From Pseudomonas lini (GTDB taxonomy: Bacteria > Pseudomonadota > Gammaproteobacteria > Pseudomonadales > Pseudomonadaceae), in the NCBI RefSeq assembly GCF_964063345.1, contig NZ_OZ061318.1, forward strand, positions 3,410,001 through 3,474,000: 64,000 nucleotides of DNA. The letters are read 5' to 3'. A model generated the notes under the pieces. That model was given only the letters and a program-made list of their open reading frames with translations, made no database searches and had not been told where the DNA came from. A program made the translations under genes and the position numbers. Below are positions 52,144 to 61,146 of the stretch, in pieces (the stretch's first letter is position 1; each line of letters starts with the position of its first letter).

Positions 52144-53586
52144 ATGCAGCTTAAAGACACCCAGTTGTTCCGCCAGCAAGCCTTTATCGATGGCGCTTGG
52201 GTCGATGCGGACAACGGTCAGACGATCAAGGTCAACAACCCGGCAACGGGCGAAATTCTGGGCACTGTGCCGAAAATGGGCGCTGCCGAAACCCGCCGTG
52301 CCATTGAAGCCGCTGACAAAGCGCTGCCGGCCTGGCGTGCACTGACCGCCAAGGATCGTGCGAACAAGCTGCGTCGCTGGTTCGAGCTGATCATCGAGAA
52401 CCAGGACGACCTGGCTCGCCTGATGACCCTCGAGCAGGGCAAGCCATTGGCTGAAGCCAAGGGCGAGATCGTTTACGCCGCTTCCTTTATCGAGTGGTTC
52501 GCTGAAGAAGCCAAGCGCGTTTACGGTGACGTGATTCCGGGCCATCAGCCAGACAAGCGCCTGATTGTGATCAAGCAGCCGATCGGCGTGACCGCCGCGA
52601 TTACCCCGTGGAACTTCCCGGCCGCGATGATCACCCGTAAAGCCGGCCCGGCCCTGGCCGCCGGTTGCACCATGGTGCTCAAGCCTGCTTCGCAAACTCC
52701 GTTCTCGGCTTTCGCCCTGGCTGAACTGGCCCAGCGTGCCGGTATTCCGAACGGTGTGTTCAGTGTTGTTTCCGGCAGCGCCGGCGACATCGGCAGCGAG
52801 CTGACCAGCAACCCGATCGTGCGCAAATTGTCCTTCACCGGTTCGACTGAAATCGGTCGTCAGCTGATGGCTGAATGCGCCAAGGACATCAAGAAAATCT
52901 CCCTGGAACTGGGCGGTAACGCGCCGTTCATCGTGTTCGACGACGCGGACCTGGATAAGGCCGTCGAAGGCGCGATCATTTCCAAGTACCGCAACAACGG
53001 CCAGACCTGCGTCTGCGCCAACCGTCTGTACATTCAGGATTCGGTCTACGACGCGTTCGCCGAAAAGCTGAAAGTGGCCGTGGCCAAACTCAAGATCGGT
53101 AACGGTCTGGAAGACGGCACCACCACGGGCCCGCTGATCGACGAAAAAGCCGTGGCCAAGGTTCAAGAGCACATTGCTGACGCTGTTGGCAAAGGCGCAA
53201 CCGTGCTGTCCGGTGGCAAGGTGATGGAAGGCAACTTCTTCGAGCCGACCATCCTGACCAACGTGCCGAACAACGCTGCCGTGGCCAAGGAAGAAACCTT
53301 CGGTCCATTGGCGCCACTGTTCCGCTTCAAAGATGAAGCCGATGTGATCGCGATGTCCAACGACACCGAGTTCGGTCTGGCTTCGTACTTCTATGCTCGC
53401 GACCTGGGCCGTGTGTTCCGTGTGGCTGAAGCCCTGGAGTACGGCATGGTCGGCGTCAACACCGGGTTGATCTCCAACGAAGTCGCGCCGTTCGGCGGCA
53501 TCAAGGCGTCGGGCCTGGGGCGTGAAGGCTCCAAGTACGGCATCGAAGATTACCTGGAAATCAAATACCTCTGCCTGGGCATCTAA
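52144..53586 (+). CDS. gabD: Succinate-semialdehyde dehydrogenase (NADP+)
   Basis: A 480-residue aldehyde dehydrogenase converting succinate semialdehyde to succinate in the GABA shunt. Signatures: ITPWNFPAAMITRKAGPALA, the coenzyme loop FTGSTEIGRQLMA, catalytic Glu in SLELGGNAPF, catalytic Cys in NNGQTCVCANR (GQTC), and EETFGPLAPLFRF. ATG 52144 is chosen, with AAGGA 9 bases upstream. The CxxnC-type redox pair (TCVC) is that of GabD. It is followed 189 bases later by gabT. Confidence 0.95.
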   Translation: MQLKDTQLFRQQAFIDGAWVDADNGQTIKVNNPATGEILGTVPKMGAAETRRAIEAADKALPAWRALTAKDRANKLRRWFELIIENQDDLARLMTLEQGKPLAEAKGEIVYAASFIEWFAEEAKRVYGDVIPGHQPDKRLIVIKQPIGVTAAITPWNFPAAMITRKAGPALAAGCTMVLKPASQTPFSAFALAELAQRAGIPNGVFSVVSGSAGDIGSELTSNPIVRKLSFTGSTEIGRQLMAECAKDIKKISLELGGNAPFIVFDDADLDKAVEGAIISKYRNNGQTCVCANRLYIQDSVYDAFAEKLKVAVAKLKIGNGLEDGTTTGPLIDEKAVAKVQEHIADAVGKGATVLSGGKVMEGNFFEPTILTNVPNNAAVAKEETFGPLAPLFRFKDEADVIAMSNDTEFGLASYFYARDLGRVFRVAEALEYGMVGVNTGLISNEVAPFGGIKASGLGREGSKYGIEDYLEIKYLCLGI

Positions 53587-53614
53587 GCTCGGCCCGGCAA
53601 GGCATTGCTTCAAG

Positions 53615-53646
53615 CGCAAAGGGCACGAGAGCGCTGTCCCTTTGCG
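53615..53646 (+). other. Intergenic hairpin between gabD and gabT
   Basis: A perfect 9-bp stem CGCAAAGGG / CCCTTTGCG with a 14-base loop; the stem can extend through AAG/CTT after a 2-base bulge. There is no T-run, so it is more likely an mRNA stability or processing element than a terminator. The remainder of the 189-base gap is featureless. Confidence 0.55.
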
Positions 53647-53775
53647 ACGCTTCAAACGGAATTTTCTCTGTGGCCGGGAAAGCTGTGGCAGTCGATCATC
53701 GCATGCTGCCGTAGTTGCCTCCCCGCCGCATTTTCCTTGAACCACGCCGCCCGATGAGCGGTGAATGAGGACACT

Positions 53776-55053
53776 ATGAGCAAGACTAACGCATCCCTGA
53801 TGAAACGCCGCGAAGCCGCTGTACCGCGCGGTGTTGGCCAGATTCACCCGATTTTCGCCGAGTCTGCGAAGAACGCCACCGTGACCGACGTTGAAGGTCG
53901 CGAGTTCATCGACTTCGCCGGCGGTATCGCTGTGCTGAACACCGGTCACGTGCACCCGAAAATCATCGCCGCCGTTACCGAGCAGCTGAACAAGCTGACC
54001 CACACCTGCTTCCAGGTCCTGGCTTACGAGCCGTACGTGGAAGTGTGCGAAAAAATCAACGCCAAGGTGCCAGGTGATTTCGCCAAGAAAACCCTGCTGG
54101 TGACCACCGGCTCCGAAGCTGTGGAAAACTCCATCAAGATCGCACGTGCTGCTACTGGCCGTGCCGGCGTGATCGCGTTCACCGGCGCTTACCACGGTCG
54201 CACCATGATGACCCTGGGCCTGACCGGTAAAGTCGTGCCTTACTCGGCCGGTATGGGCCTGATGCCAGGCGGCATCTTCCGCGCGCTGTACCCGAACGAA
54301 CTGCACGGTGTGAGCATCGACGATTCGATCGCCAGCATCGAACGCATCTTCAAGAACGACGCCGAGCCGCGTGACATCGCTGCCATCATCATCGAGCCGG
54401 TTCAGGGCGAAGGTGGTTTCTACGTCGCGCCTAAAGAGTTCATGAAGCGTCTGCGCGCCCTGTGCGATCAGCACGGCATTCTGTTGATCGCGGACGAAGT
54501 TCAGACGGGCGCTGGCCGTACCGGCACTTTCTTCGCCATGGAACAGATGGGCGTTGCTGCCGACCTCACCACCTTCGCCAAATCCATCGCTGGCGGCTTC
54601 CCGCTGGCCGGTGTGTGCGGCAAGGCTGAATACATGGACGCTATCGCTCCGGGCGGCCTGGGCGGTACTTACGCCGGTAGCCCGATCGCTTGCGCCGCGG
54701 CCCTGGCCGTGATGGAAGTGTTCGAAGAAGAGCACCTGCTGGATCGCTGCAAAGCGGTCGGCGAGCGTCTGGTGACTGGCCTGAAAGCCATCCAGGCCAA
54801 GTACCCGGTCATTGGCGAAGTGCGTGCCTTGGGCGCGATGATCGCGGTCGAGCTGTTCGTCGACGGCGACAGCCACAAGCCGAACGCTGCTGCTGTGGCA
54901 TCGGTGGTGGCCAAGGCGCGGGACAAGGGCCTGATCCTGTTGTCGTGTGGCACCTACGGCAACGTTCTGCGCGTGCTGGTACCGTTGACCTCGCCGGACG
55001 AGCAGTTGGACAAAGGCCTGGCGATCATCGAAGAGTGCTTCGCCGAGCTCTGA
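53776..55053 (+). CDS. gabT: 4-aminobutyrate aminotransferase
   Basis: A 425-residue PLP-dependent class-III transaminase that moves the amino group of GABA to 2-oxoglutarate, giving the succinate semialdehyde used by GabD. Motifs: TTGSEAVENSIKIARAATGR, YHGRTMMTLGLTGK, EPVQGEGGFYVAPKEF, LLIADEVQTGAGRTGTFFAM, and the PLP lysine in TFAKSIAGGFPLAG. GAGG (53766-53769) lies 6 bases before ATG 53776. It ends at a strong terminator. With gabD it allows growth on GABA. Confidence 0.95.
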   Translation: MSKTNASLMKRREAAVPRGVGQIHPIFAESAKNATVTDVEGREFIDFAGGIAVLNTGHVHPKIIAAVTEQLNKLTHTCFQVLAYEPYVEVCEKINAKVPGDFAKKTLLVTTGSEAVENSIKIARAATGRAGVIAFTGAYHGRTMMTLGLTGKVVPYSAGMGLMPGGIFRALYPNELHGVSIDDSIASIERIFKNDAEPRDIAAIIIEPVQGEGGFYVAPKEFMKRLRALCDQHGILLIADEVQTGAGRTGTFFAMEQMGVAADLTTFAKSIAGGFPLAGVCGKAEYMDAIAPGGLGGTYAGSPIACAAALAVMEVFEEEHLLDRCKAVGERLVTGLKAIQAKYPVIGEVRALGAMIAVELFVDGDSHKPNAAAVASVVAKARDKGLILLSCGTYGNVLRVLVPLTSPDEQLDKGLAIIEECFAEL

Positions 55054-55074
55054 TTGATTTGTGACCTGATCGAC

Positions 55075-55101
55075 AAAAAACCCGCTTCGGCGGGTTTTTT
55101 T
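55075..55101 (+). terminator. Strong intrinsic terminator after gabT
   Basis: AAAAAACCCGC, a TTCG tetraloop, GCGGGTTTTTT plus one more T: 11-bp stem with a 7-base T-run. Confidence 0.95.
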
Positions 55102-55176
55102 ATAGCGCTTGAATCGCATCACTGTATCGAATGGCCATCATTGGCTAAGGTGCAAGCATTGCCGTTGGAGTGTGCG

Positions 55177-56391
55177 ATGACTGCTGTAGTGTTACCCGCT
55201 GTACCGCGTGTGCTGATTGCCGAGGCTGACCCTTGGTCCCGCGACCTGCTCAAGCAAGTGTTGTTGAATGTGCGCTGCGACGCACGGTTGGATCTGTGTG
55301 CCGATGGCCAGGAGGCACTGCACCTGTTGGCGGAAAATCCTTACGACCTGGTGATCGTCGACTGGGAGTTGCCCGGCATCGATGGCCTGAACGTCTTGCG
55401 CAGTGTCCGTCAGCGCAAACGTAACCCGCCGCTGCCCTTCATTCTGATGAGCAGCCGCAACGATAGCGCCAGCGTGCGCGAAGCCTTGCCTCTGGCGCCC
55501 ACGGCGTACCTGAGCAAACCGTTGAACATCGAAAGCCTGACTCAGCGTCTGCAGGATGTGTTGCTGAGCCCTGGTGAAGAGGTGTCGTGCGAGGTGCCGT
55601 CATTGGCGCCAGGCATGACCTTGTCGGTGTATCTGGAGCGGCGTCGCGAACTGGCGGACGGTGCGCCGCTGATGACCGACGTGCAGGTGGCGATCAAGCG
55701 CAGCCTCAATCCCGATGGTCTCGATCTGACAGTGCTGGAAGACGAAATCCGCACCGACCCACACATTACCGCTGTCCTGATCGCCGCTGCGAACAGCGCA
55801 GCGCAGCATCATGGCGTCGCTGTGCAAACCCTGGCCCAGGCGCTGCATCGCTTGGGTGCCGGGCAAAGCATGAACCTGATTCTGGGCCTCGCCCTCAAGC
55901 GCAGTGCCCGGCTCAGCGATCCGCAGCTGGCGGACTATGCCGAGCGTTATTGGGAATTGTCGCTGCACACCGCCGAATACGCGCGGACGCTGGCGCGTTT
56001 GCTGGATTTGGATCAGGCGCGCTGTTATTGCGCGGGCATGCTGCATCGTCTCGGAGACCTGGCCTTGCTGCGCTGTTTGCAGGAGTGGAAGCAAGCCGGT
56101 GGAGAGTTGGATGAGTGGGAGGAAGTCGGTGATGCCCTGGCCGAATTCGGCGCGGCCTACGGTTCGGCGCTACGGACCCGCTGGCGCCTGCCTCTGGAGC
56201 TGCGAGAGCTGATTGCGGCGGTGTATCAGCTCGGTGGCGGGGTTTACTCCCGCGAGGCGCTAGTGATGAACATGGCCGCGCAACTGGCGCGCCTGACCGA
56301 GCATGAAGGGATCGAGGCGTTGTCCAAGAGCCGCACAGCGCGGTTGCTCAAGATCGGATTGCCGGAATTGATGCGTTTGCGCAAAAAATAA
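55177..56391 (+). CDS. Response regulator with HDOD output domain
   Basis: A 404-residue cytosolic protein. The N-terminal receiver domain has the acidic pocket (IAEAD, Glu16/Asp18), phosphoacceptor Asp62 in VIVDWELPGIDG and the conserved lysine in AYLSKPL. After a linker, residues ~170-350 form an HDOD domain (AALHRLG-like segments: QALHRLGAGQSMNLILGLAL; YCAGMLHRLGDLALLRCLQE). HDOD regulators act in signalling, chemotaxis or c-di-GMP control. GGAG lies 6 bases before ATG 55177. The partner histidine kinase is not in the window. Confidence 0.88.
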   Translation: MTAVVLPAVPRVLIAEADPWSRDLLKQVLLNVRCDARLDLCADGQEALHLLAENPYDLVIVDWELPGIDGLNVLRSVRQRKRNPPLPFILMSSRNDSASVREALPLAPTAYLSKPLNIESLTQRLQDVLLSPGEEVSCEVPSLAPGMTLSVYLERRRELADGAPLMTDVQVAIKRSLNPDGLDLTVLEDEIRTDPHITAVLIAAANSAAQHHGVAVQTLAQALHRLGAGQSMNLILGLALKRSARLSDPQLADYAERYWELSLHTAEYARTLARLLDLDQARCYCAGMLHRLGDLALLRCLQEWKQAGGELDEWEEVGDALAEFGAAYGSALRTRWRLPLELRELIAAVYQLGGGVYSREALVMNMAAQLARLTEHEGIEALSKSRTARLLKIGLPELMRLRKK

Positions 56392-56404
56392 GCTTTATAC
56401 AATA

Positions 56405-56497
56405 CCTGTGGGAGCGGGCTTGCCCGCGATGAGGGTCTGACATTCAGCATTGATGTAGGCTGATAGTCCGCTATCGCGGGCAAGCCCGCTCCCACAA
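56405..56497. repeat. REPIN (family A)
   Basis: Inverted arms CCTGTGGGAGCGGGCTTGCC and its complement ending CCCACAAG, separating convergent HDOD regulator and GGDEF genes. Confidence 0.92.
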
Positions 56498-56523
56498 GTT
56501 TTGCGTTGAGTTTCGATTCGAGT

Positions 56524-57513
56524 TCAGCCAGAAATGATGCGGTTCTTGCCCTGCCGCTTGGCCTGGTACATCGCCGCATCGGCGCGGGCGAACAGGCTGT
56601 CGACACTTTCGTCCTCGGGAGTAAGGCTGGTCAGGCCCTGGCTGACGGTGATGCCGAAGGTCTGGTCGTTACAGCTGAAGCTCAACCGCTGAATTTCCCG
56701 TTGCAGGCGCTCGGCCACTTGCATGGCCATGTCCGGTGCACAACCGGGAAACACCGCTGCGAATTCCTCACCGCCGATCCGTCCGAACAGATCACCACGC
56801 CGCAGGGCCGCGCGACCGCTCTCGGCGATGCGTTGCAGCACCTTATCGCCTTCCTGATGACCGTAGGTGTCGTTGACCACTTTAAAGTCATCGATGTCCA
56901 GCAGCAGGAACGCCATTGGCGCACCGTTCAGCCGCGCCTGCTCGAATTCGTGATGGGCGCATTCGAAGAAGTGTCGGCGATTGCTGCTTTGGGTCAACAC
57001 ATCGGTGCTGGCCAGGCGTTGCAGCTCGGCTTCCAGCTGCTTTTTTTCGGTGATGTCTTCGGCAATGCCGACGATGATCACCGGTTGGCCCGGCTCGGCC
57101 TGACGGTTGATGAAGCACTTGTCGCTGAGCCAGCGCACCTGCCCGTCGGCAGCGATGATGCGGTACTCGCGATCTTCGACGGCGCCTTTGACCAGCACTT
57201 GCGCGAGGCTGCGCTCGGCGTAGTCCAGATCGTCGGGATAGACGCTGTCGCGCCAGTGGTTGAAGTCGGAGAGCAACAAGCCGGCGGGGCGGCCGAAAAT
57301 TCGGTCATAGGCCGGGCTGACGTAGAGCACCTGACGGGTTTCCCAGTTGAAGGCCCAAAGCACGGCGTTGACGCTGACCAGCAGCGAGCTGAACAGCTGT
57401 TCGCGTTCGCTCAGGCGTGCCACTTCACCTTGGGCATGCATCAGCGCCATCAGCGTTTGCGCGGCCTCGGGCCACTGCGGAAGGGATGTGTCTTGTAGGC
57501 TCTTATTAACCAT
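56524..57513 (-). CDS. PAS-GGDEF diguanylate cyclase
   Basis: A 329-residue cytosolic protein with a coiled region, a PAS/PAC sensor domain (VNAVLWAFNWETRQVLYVSP; QPVIIVGIAEDITEKKQLEA) and a C-terminal GGDEF domain with active motif RIGGEEFAAVF. An RxxD inhibitory site (RRGD) lies five residues before the motif, so the enzyme should be product-inhibited. It makes c-di-GMP, which activates Pga synthesis in related systems; that link here is inference. ATG 57513 is used; the frame extends to 57564 without a better start. Confidence 0.9.
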   Translation of the reverse strand: MVNKSLQDTSLPQWPEAAQTLMALMHAQGEVARLSEREQLFSSLLVSVNAVLWAFNWETRQVLYVSPAYDRIFGRPAGLLLSDFNHWRDSVYPDDLDYAERSLAQVLVKGAVEDREYRIIAADGQVRWLSDKCFINRQAEPGQPVIIVGIAEDITEKKQLEAELQRLASTDVLTQSSNRRHFFECAHHEFEQARLNGAPMAFLLLDIDDFKVVNDTYGHQEGDKVLQRIAESGRAALRRGDLFGRIGGEEFAAVFPGCAPDMAMQVAERLQREIQRLSFSCNDQTFGITVSQGLTSLTPEDESVDSLFARADAAMYQAKRQGKNRIISG

Positions 57514-57801
57514 CGGCACAAATCTCAAAGGGCGTGCCGCTAAGTCGACAGCGGCCGAGAACAAAGCCCGCCTGGATGGCGAAGTGTCTTTGAGATAGGG
57601 GATTTGGAGCGAAGTTCCCGCCTTGGGGGCAGGGTCCCGCTGGGCGGTATGGCTGCTTGAATTGGCGACGCGTTTTTACGGGTAAAACGCGTCGTCAGAG
57701 TTTGCGTCTGCTGCGCAGCCAAGCGGGAGCAAGCTTCCCTCGCCATAGACAAGCCCTTACCACAGCAAGCCCCTCTTCAGGGGCTTGCTGTCACCAGAGG
57801 A
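57514..57801. other. Gap with degraded REP and a perfect hairpin
   Basis: At 57667-57693 GACGCGTTTTTA/TAAAACGCGTC forms an 11-bp hairpin with a 4-5 base loop. A single decayed family-B arm (AAGCGGGAGCAAGCTTCCCT) lies at 57721-57740. No gene is visible. Confidence 0.6.
57763..57790 (-). terminator. Hairpin after the desaturase gene
   Basis: An 11-bp perfect stem CAGCAAGCCCC/GGGGCTTGCTG with a 6-base loop lies 11 bases downstream of the minus-strand desaturase stop. There is no clear T-run on either side. Confidence 0.55.
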
Positions 57802-58986
57802 TCAGGCGTTGGCAGGGCGCAGGGAATAGGTTTTCAACTGGTCGGCGAATTCACGCAGGGATTGAATCCCGCTGGCCTCGGCCTCGTGTACCCAATCCTT
57901 GATAGCAGCCAGCATGTCGTGACCGTTTGAGCTGGTCTTGACCCAGATCTGTTGCAAGGCCAGGCGTTTTTCATAAATTACCTTCAGCGCCTGGCTGTGC
58001 TCGAGCATGGTCTGGATGCGCATATGGTGCTTGTCGTCCAGCAGGCTGGTTTCCCGCGACAGCAACCGCTTGGCCCGGTGGAACTGGTGGCGGACCGAGT
58101 GATCGACCTTTTCCAGCTCTTGCTTGACCAGCGGCGCAATCACCAACTTGCGGTACTGGGCCATGATCTGGAAGCGGTTGTTGAGGATCGCCATGGCAGT
58201 GTCCATGTCCAGGCTGCCTTTGCCTTCAACACGGTGAGCGATGGGTGCGACCCGCTGGACCTTGGCCAGACGCAGGAAGCTGAAGACCTGGATCCAGGCC
58301 CAGCCGAGGTCGAACTCCCATTTCTTTACCGACAGTTTGGCGGAGTTGGGGTAGGTGTGATGGTTGTTATGCAGTTCTTCGCCGCCGATCAGGATGCCCC
58401 AGGGCACCAGATTGGTCGCCGCATCGCGGCATTCGAAATTGCGGTAGCCGATGGCATGGCCCAGCCCATTGACCACGCCGGCGGCCCACACCGGGATCCA
58501 CATCATCTGGATGGCCCAGATGGTGATGCCGATGGTGCCGAACAGCAGCAGGTCGATGACGCCCATGATCGCGACGCCCAGCAGCGGGAAGCGGCTGTAG
58601 AGGTTGCGTTCGATCCAGTCTTCGGGGCAGTTTTTGCCGTAGATGCGCAGGGTCTCAGGGTTTTCCGCTTCGGCGCGGTACAGCTCGGCGCCTTTGCGCA
58701 GAACCGTGGATAAGCCCTTGATGACCGGGCTGTGCGGGTCATCGACGGTTTCGCATTTGGCGTGATGCTTGCGGTGGATAGCCGTCCACTCGCGTGTGTT
58801 CTGCGCCGTGGTCAACCACAGCCAGAAGCGGAAGAAATGTTTCAGGCCGGCATTGAGCTCAAGCGATCGATGGGCTGAATAACGATGTAGATAAACCGTG
58901 ACGCCGACGATCGTCACGTGGGTCATCAGTAAGGTGACTGCCACCAGTGACCAGGGCGATAAGCCAAGAAAACCTTCGTACCACAT
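57802..58986 (-). CDS. Membrane fatty acid (acyl-CoA/acyl-lipid) desaturase
   Basis: A 394-residue di-iron membrane enzyme with the three histidine boxes of delta-9-type desaturases: HRYSAHRS, HRKHHAKCE and HNNHHTYPNS. About four membrane helices surround them (LVAVTLLMTHVTIVGVTVYL; FGTIGITIWAIQMMWIPVWA). A C-terminal ~110-residue helical domain is typical of Pseudomonas forms. It introduces a double bond into membrane acyl chains, important for fluidity in cold. No electron-transfer partner gene is adjacent. An AT-rich region upstream (58987-59100) should hold its promoter. Confidence 0.92.
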   Translation of the reverse strand: MWYEGFLGLSPWSLVAVTLLMTHVTIVGVTVYLHRYSAHRSLELNAGLKHFFRFWLWLTTAQNTREWTAIHRKHHAKCETVDDPHSPVIKGLSTVLRKGAELYRAEAENPETLRIYGKNCPEDWIERNLYSRFPLLGVAIMGVIDLLLFGTIGITIWAIQMMWIPVWAAGVVNGLGHAIGYRNFECRDAATNLVPWGILIGGEELHNNHHTYPNSAKLSVKKWEFDLGWAWIQVFSFLRLAKVQRVAPIAHRVEGKGSLDMDTAMAILNNRFQIMAQYRKLVIAPLVKQELEKVDHSVRHQFHRAKRLLSRETSLLDDKHHMRIQTMLEHSQALKVIYEKRLALQQIWVKTSSNGHDMLAAIKDWVHEAEASGIQSLREFADQLKTYSLRPANA

Positions 58987-59133
58987 AGCCTATAGGACCC
59001 TCGATAAATAAAAAAACAGCCGTTGCATTATCACTTAGCCCACAGATAAAACCAGTCGCCCTTTCAGATAAGAGTGGCTGGATGTTTCTTTAATTTATAA
59101 CTCCAGCCTTTTTGTAGGGATATAGACAGTCGA

Positions 59134-59415
59134 ATGCCGGCCATATATCGCAATGCCTTGCGTGCGGCGCTGCTCTATCTGGTGCTTTCCGTCGCCTGGC
59201 TCCAGTTTAGTGGTTATTTATTGAACAGATTCTTCGATAGCTCCATCGACCTGCGGCCTTGGTAACTGATCAACGGTTTTGCCCGGGTGGGGCGGGTAAT
59301 CATTGCGCTAGCGCAGAGCATGGGGATGCAAGTGCATGCCAAGGGGGTCGAACAGGTCGAGCAGGCGGCATTCCTGCTCGAACCCGACTGCGATTTGGGG
59401 GCAGGGGTACTGCGA
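59134..59415 (+). pseudogene. Remnant of an EAL-domain (c-di-GMP phosphodiesterase-type) protein
   Basis: ATG 59134 opens a 43-codon frame with a membrane helix (LRAALLYLVLSVAWLQFSGY) that stops at TAA 59263. In the same phase, directly after the stop, comes LINGFARVGRVIIALAQSMG and then MQVHAKGVEQVEQAAFLLEP, which is the C-terminal end of an EAL domain. The middle of the gene (several hundred codons) is missing, and the 3' end runs into a family-C REP half. This is an internally deleted, dead gene. Confidence 0.75.
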
Positions 59416-59433
59416 TCTTTTGATCTTCAAACT
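59414..59433. repeat. Half REP (family C)
   Basis: TGCGATCTTTTGATCTTCAA matches the distal part of the family-C element at 12798-12870, with no opposite arm nearby. It marks the end of the EAL remnant. Confidence 0.6.
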
Positions 59434-59488
59434 TATAACGTCCCGCAATCCCTTGCGCCATCAAATAATACCTTCTGGTTATATAAAC

Positions 59489-59513
59489 ATTCTTAAATAG
59501 TCTTTTTAAGAAT
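59489..59513 (+). promoter_or_regulatory. Probable CysB-type site upstream of oscA-sbp
   Basis: A perfect 9-bp inverted repeat ATTCTTAAA / TTTAAGAAT with a 7-base spacer sits in an AT-rich stretch beginning TATATAAAC. ATTCTTA-type sequences are features of CysB sites before sulfur-starvation genes. It lies ~80 bases before the oscA start. Confidence 0.55.
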
Positions 59514-59594
59514 ATCCGCGCCTATCTACTATTGCTCTCACGCCGTAAGCAGTGCCCGCCACTGCCAGGCATATCTCATTAAAGGAGCAGCACC

Positions 59595-59777
59595 ATGAGC
59601 GCATCCCTACGTAGTGTTGACGGGCAGGACGAAGCCACTATTTTGCGTGAGATCCAGAGTGCCTTGCGCGATCTGCGCTTTGGTGCGGTGGAAATTACCG
59701 TGCACAACGCCCAGGTGGTTCAGATCGAACGCAAAGAGAAATTCCGGTTGCAGAGCCCGGGCAACAAACCGAGCTGA
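59595..59777 (+). CDS. oscA: Sulfur-starvation small protein OscA (DUF2292)
   Basis: A 60-residue protein. The central DUF2292 segment AILRE-like helix (ATILREIQSALRDLRFGAVE) is followed by a short hairpin ITVHNAQVVQIERKEKFRL. OscA is known in Pseudomonas as a small protein encoded before sbp, needed for use of organic sulfur sources under some stresses. GGAG (59583-59586) lies 8 bases before the ATG. It is separated from sbp by a family-C palindrome. Confidence 0.88.
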   Translation: MSASLRSVDGQDEATILREIQSALRDLRFGAVEITVHNAQVVQIERKEKFRLQSPGNKPS

Positions 59778-59780
59778 AGC

Positions 59781-59852
59781 CAAAGATCAAAAGATCGCAG
59801 CCTTCGGCAGCTCCTACGGCACACAGAGGGCTTTCGAAGGCTGCGATCTTTG
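59781..59852. repeat. REP-type palindrome (family C) between oscA and sbp
   Basis: The arm AAAGATCGCAGCCTTCG at 59790-59806 and its exact complement at 59835-59851 give a 17-bp hairpin, 13 bases after the oscA stop. It could separate expression of oscA from that of sbp. Confidence 0.85.
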
Positions 59853-59917
59853 AACAGGCAACCCGTTCCAGACCATAAGAAAAAGCCACCACACCAAGAA
59901 TTCCAGGAGCTTTCACC

Positions 59918-60931
59918 ATGTCGTCGATTCGTCATTTTGCTTTGGCCGCCCTGGCCAGTGCCCTTTTTGCTGGTTCCGCGGTTGCCAAGGATTACGAGCT
60001 GCTCAACGTGTCGTATGACCCGACCCGTGAGCTGTACCAGGACTACAACGCTGAATTCATCAAGTCCTGGCAAAAGGACCACGCTGGCGACAGCGTGAAG
60101 ATCCAGCAGTCTCACGGTGGTTCGGGCAAACAGGCTCGCGCAGTGATCGACGGTCTGCGGGCCGACGTGGTGACCCTGGCCCTGGCCGGTGACATCGATG
60201 AAGTCGCCAAGCTCGGCAAGAGTCTGCCGGTCGACTGGCAGAAGCGTCTTCCGGAAGCGAGCACGCCTTACACCTCTACCATTGTGTTCCTGGTGCGCAA
60301 GGGCAACCCGAAAGGCATCAAGGACTGGGGCGACCTGACCAAAAACGGCGTGGAAGTCATCACCCCGAACCCGAAAACCTCGGGCGGCGCACGCTGGAAC
60401 TTCCTCGCGGCCTGGGCCTATGGCCTGAAAGCCAACGGCGGTAACGAAGCCAAAGCCAAAGAGTACGTGCAGACGCTGTTCAAACATGTGCCTGTGCTGG
60501 ACACCGGTGCTCGCGGCTCGACCATCACCTTCGTCAACAACGGTCAGGGCGACGTGTTGCTGGCCTGGGAAAACGAAGCCTTCCTGGCGTTGAAAGAAGA
60601 CGGCGGCGCCGACAAATTCGACATCGTCGTGCCTTCGCTGTCGATCCTTGCTGAACCACCGGTGGCCGTGGTCGACAAAAATGCCGAGAAAAAGGGCAAC
60701 ACCGACATCGCCGAGGCGTACCTCAAGCACCTGTACAGCCCGGCCGGCCAGGAAATCGCAGCGAAAAACTTCTATCGTCCACGTGACAAAGAGGTGGCCG
60801 CCAAATACGCCAAGCAGTTCCCGACACTGGAGCTGGTGACCATCGACAAGGACTTCGGTGGCTGGAAAACCGCGCAACCGAAATTCTTCAATGACGGTGG
60901 CGTGTTCGACCAGATTTATCAGGCGCAGTAA
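59918..60931 (+). CDS. sbp: Sulfate-binding periplasmic protein
   Basis: A 337-residue ABC-type binding protein for sulfate/thiosulfate. A signal peptide of ~23 residues ([16 protein letters not shown] before [11 protein letters not shown]) and the family motifs [31 protein letters not shown] and [20 protein letters not shown] are all present. AGGAG precedes the ATG. The permeases and ATPase cysT-W-A follow after a REPIN and a small hairpin. Expression should be raised by sulfur limitation. Confidence 0.95.
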   Translation: MSSIRHFALAALASALFAGSAVAKDYELLNVSYDPTRELYQDYNAEFIKSWQKDHAGDSVKIQQSHGGSGKQARAVIDGLRADVVTLALAGDIDEVAKLGKSLPVDWQKRLPEASTPYTSTIVFLVRKGNPKGIKDWGDLTKNGVEVITPNPKTSGGARWNFLAAWAYGLKANGGNEAKAKEYVQTLFKHVPVLDTGARGSTITFVNNGQGDVLLAWENEAFLALKEDGGADKFDIVVPSLSILAEPPVAVVDKNAEKKGNTDIAEAYLKHLYSPAGQEIAAKNFYRPRDKEVAAKYAKQFPTLELVTIDKDFGGWKTAQPKFFNDGGVFDQIYQAQ

Positions 60932-60971
60932 CCTGAAATAGATCAGCTAACGGTCAGTTAAGCGCAATCCA

Positions 60972-61062
60972 TGTGGGAGCGGGCTTGCTCGCGAAGACGG
61001 CGGCACAGTCAATATCGATGTCGCCTGACACGCCGCTATCGCGGGCAAGCCCGCTCCCACAG
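60972..61062. repeat. REPIN (family A)
   Basis: Inverted arms TGTGGGAGCGGGCTTGCTCG and its complement ending CTCCCACA; the left arm carries TTGCTCGC in place of TTGCCCGC. It sits between sbp and cysT and may lower expression of the transporter genes relative to sbp. Confidence 0.9.
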
Positions 61063-61097
61063 GTTTCGCATCTTAACTGACGGGCATTAGCCAACAG

Positions 61098-61119
61098 GCC
61101 CCGATTTCACCGTCGGGGC
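61098..61119 (+). terminator. Hairpin before cysT (attenuator-like)
   Basis: A 7-bp stem GCCCCGA/TCGGGGC with an 8-base loop followed by TTAGCGCGTTTTC, 27 bases before the cysT start. Partial termination between sbp and cysT is possible. Confidence 0.45.
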
Positions 61120-61146
61120 TTAGCGCGTTTTCAACCAAGGACTTTT

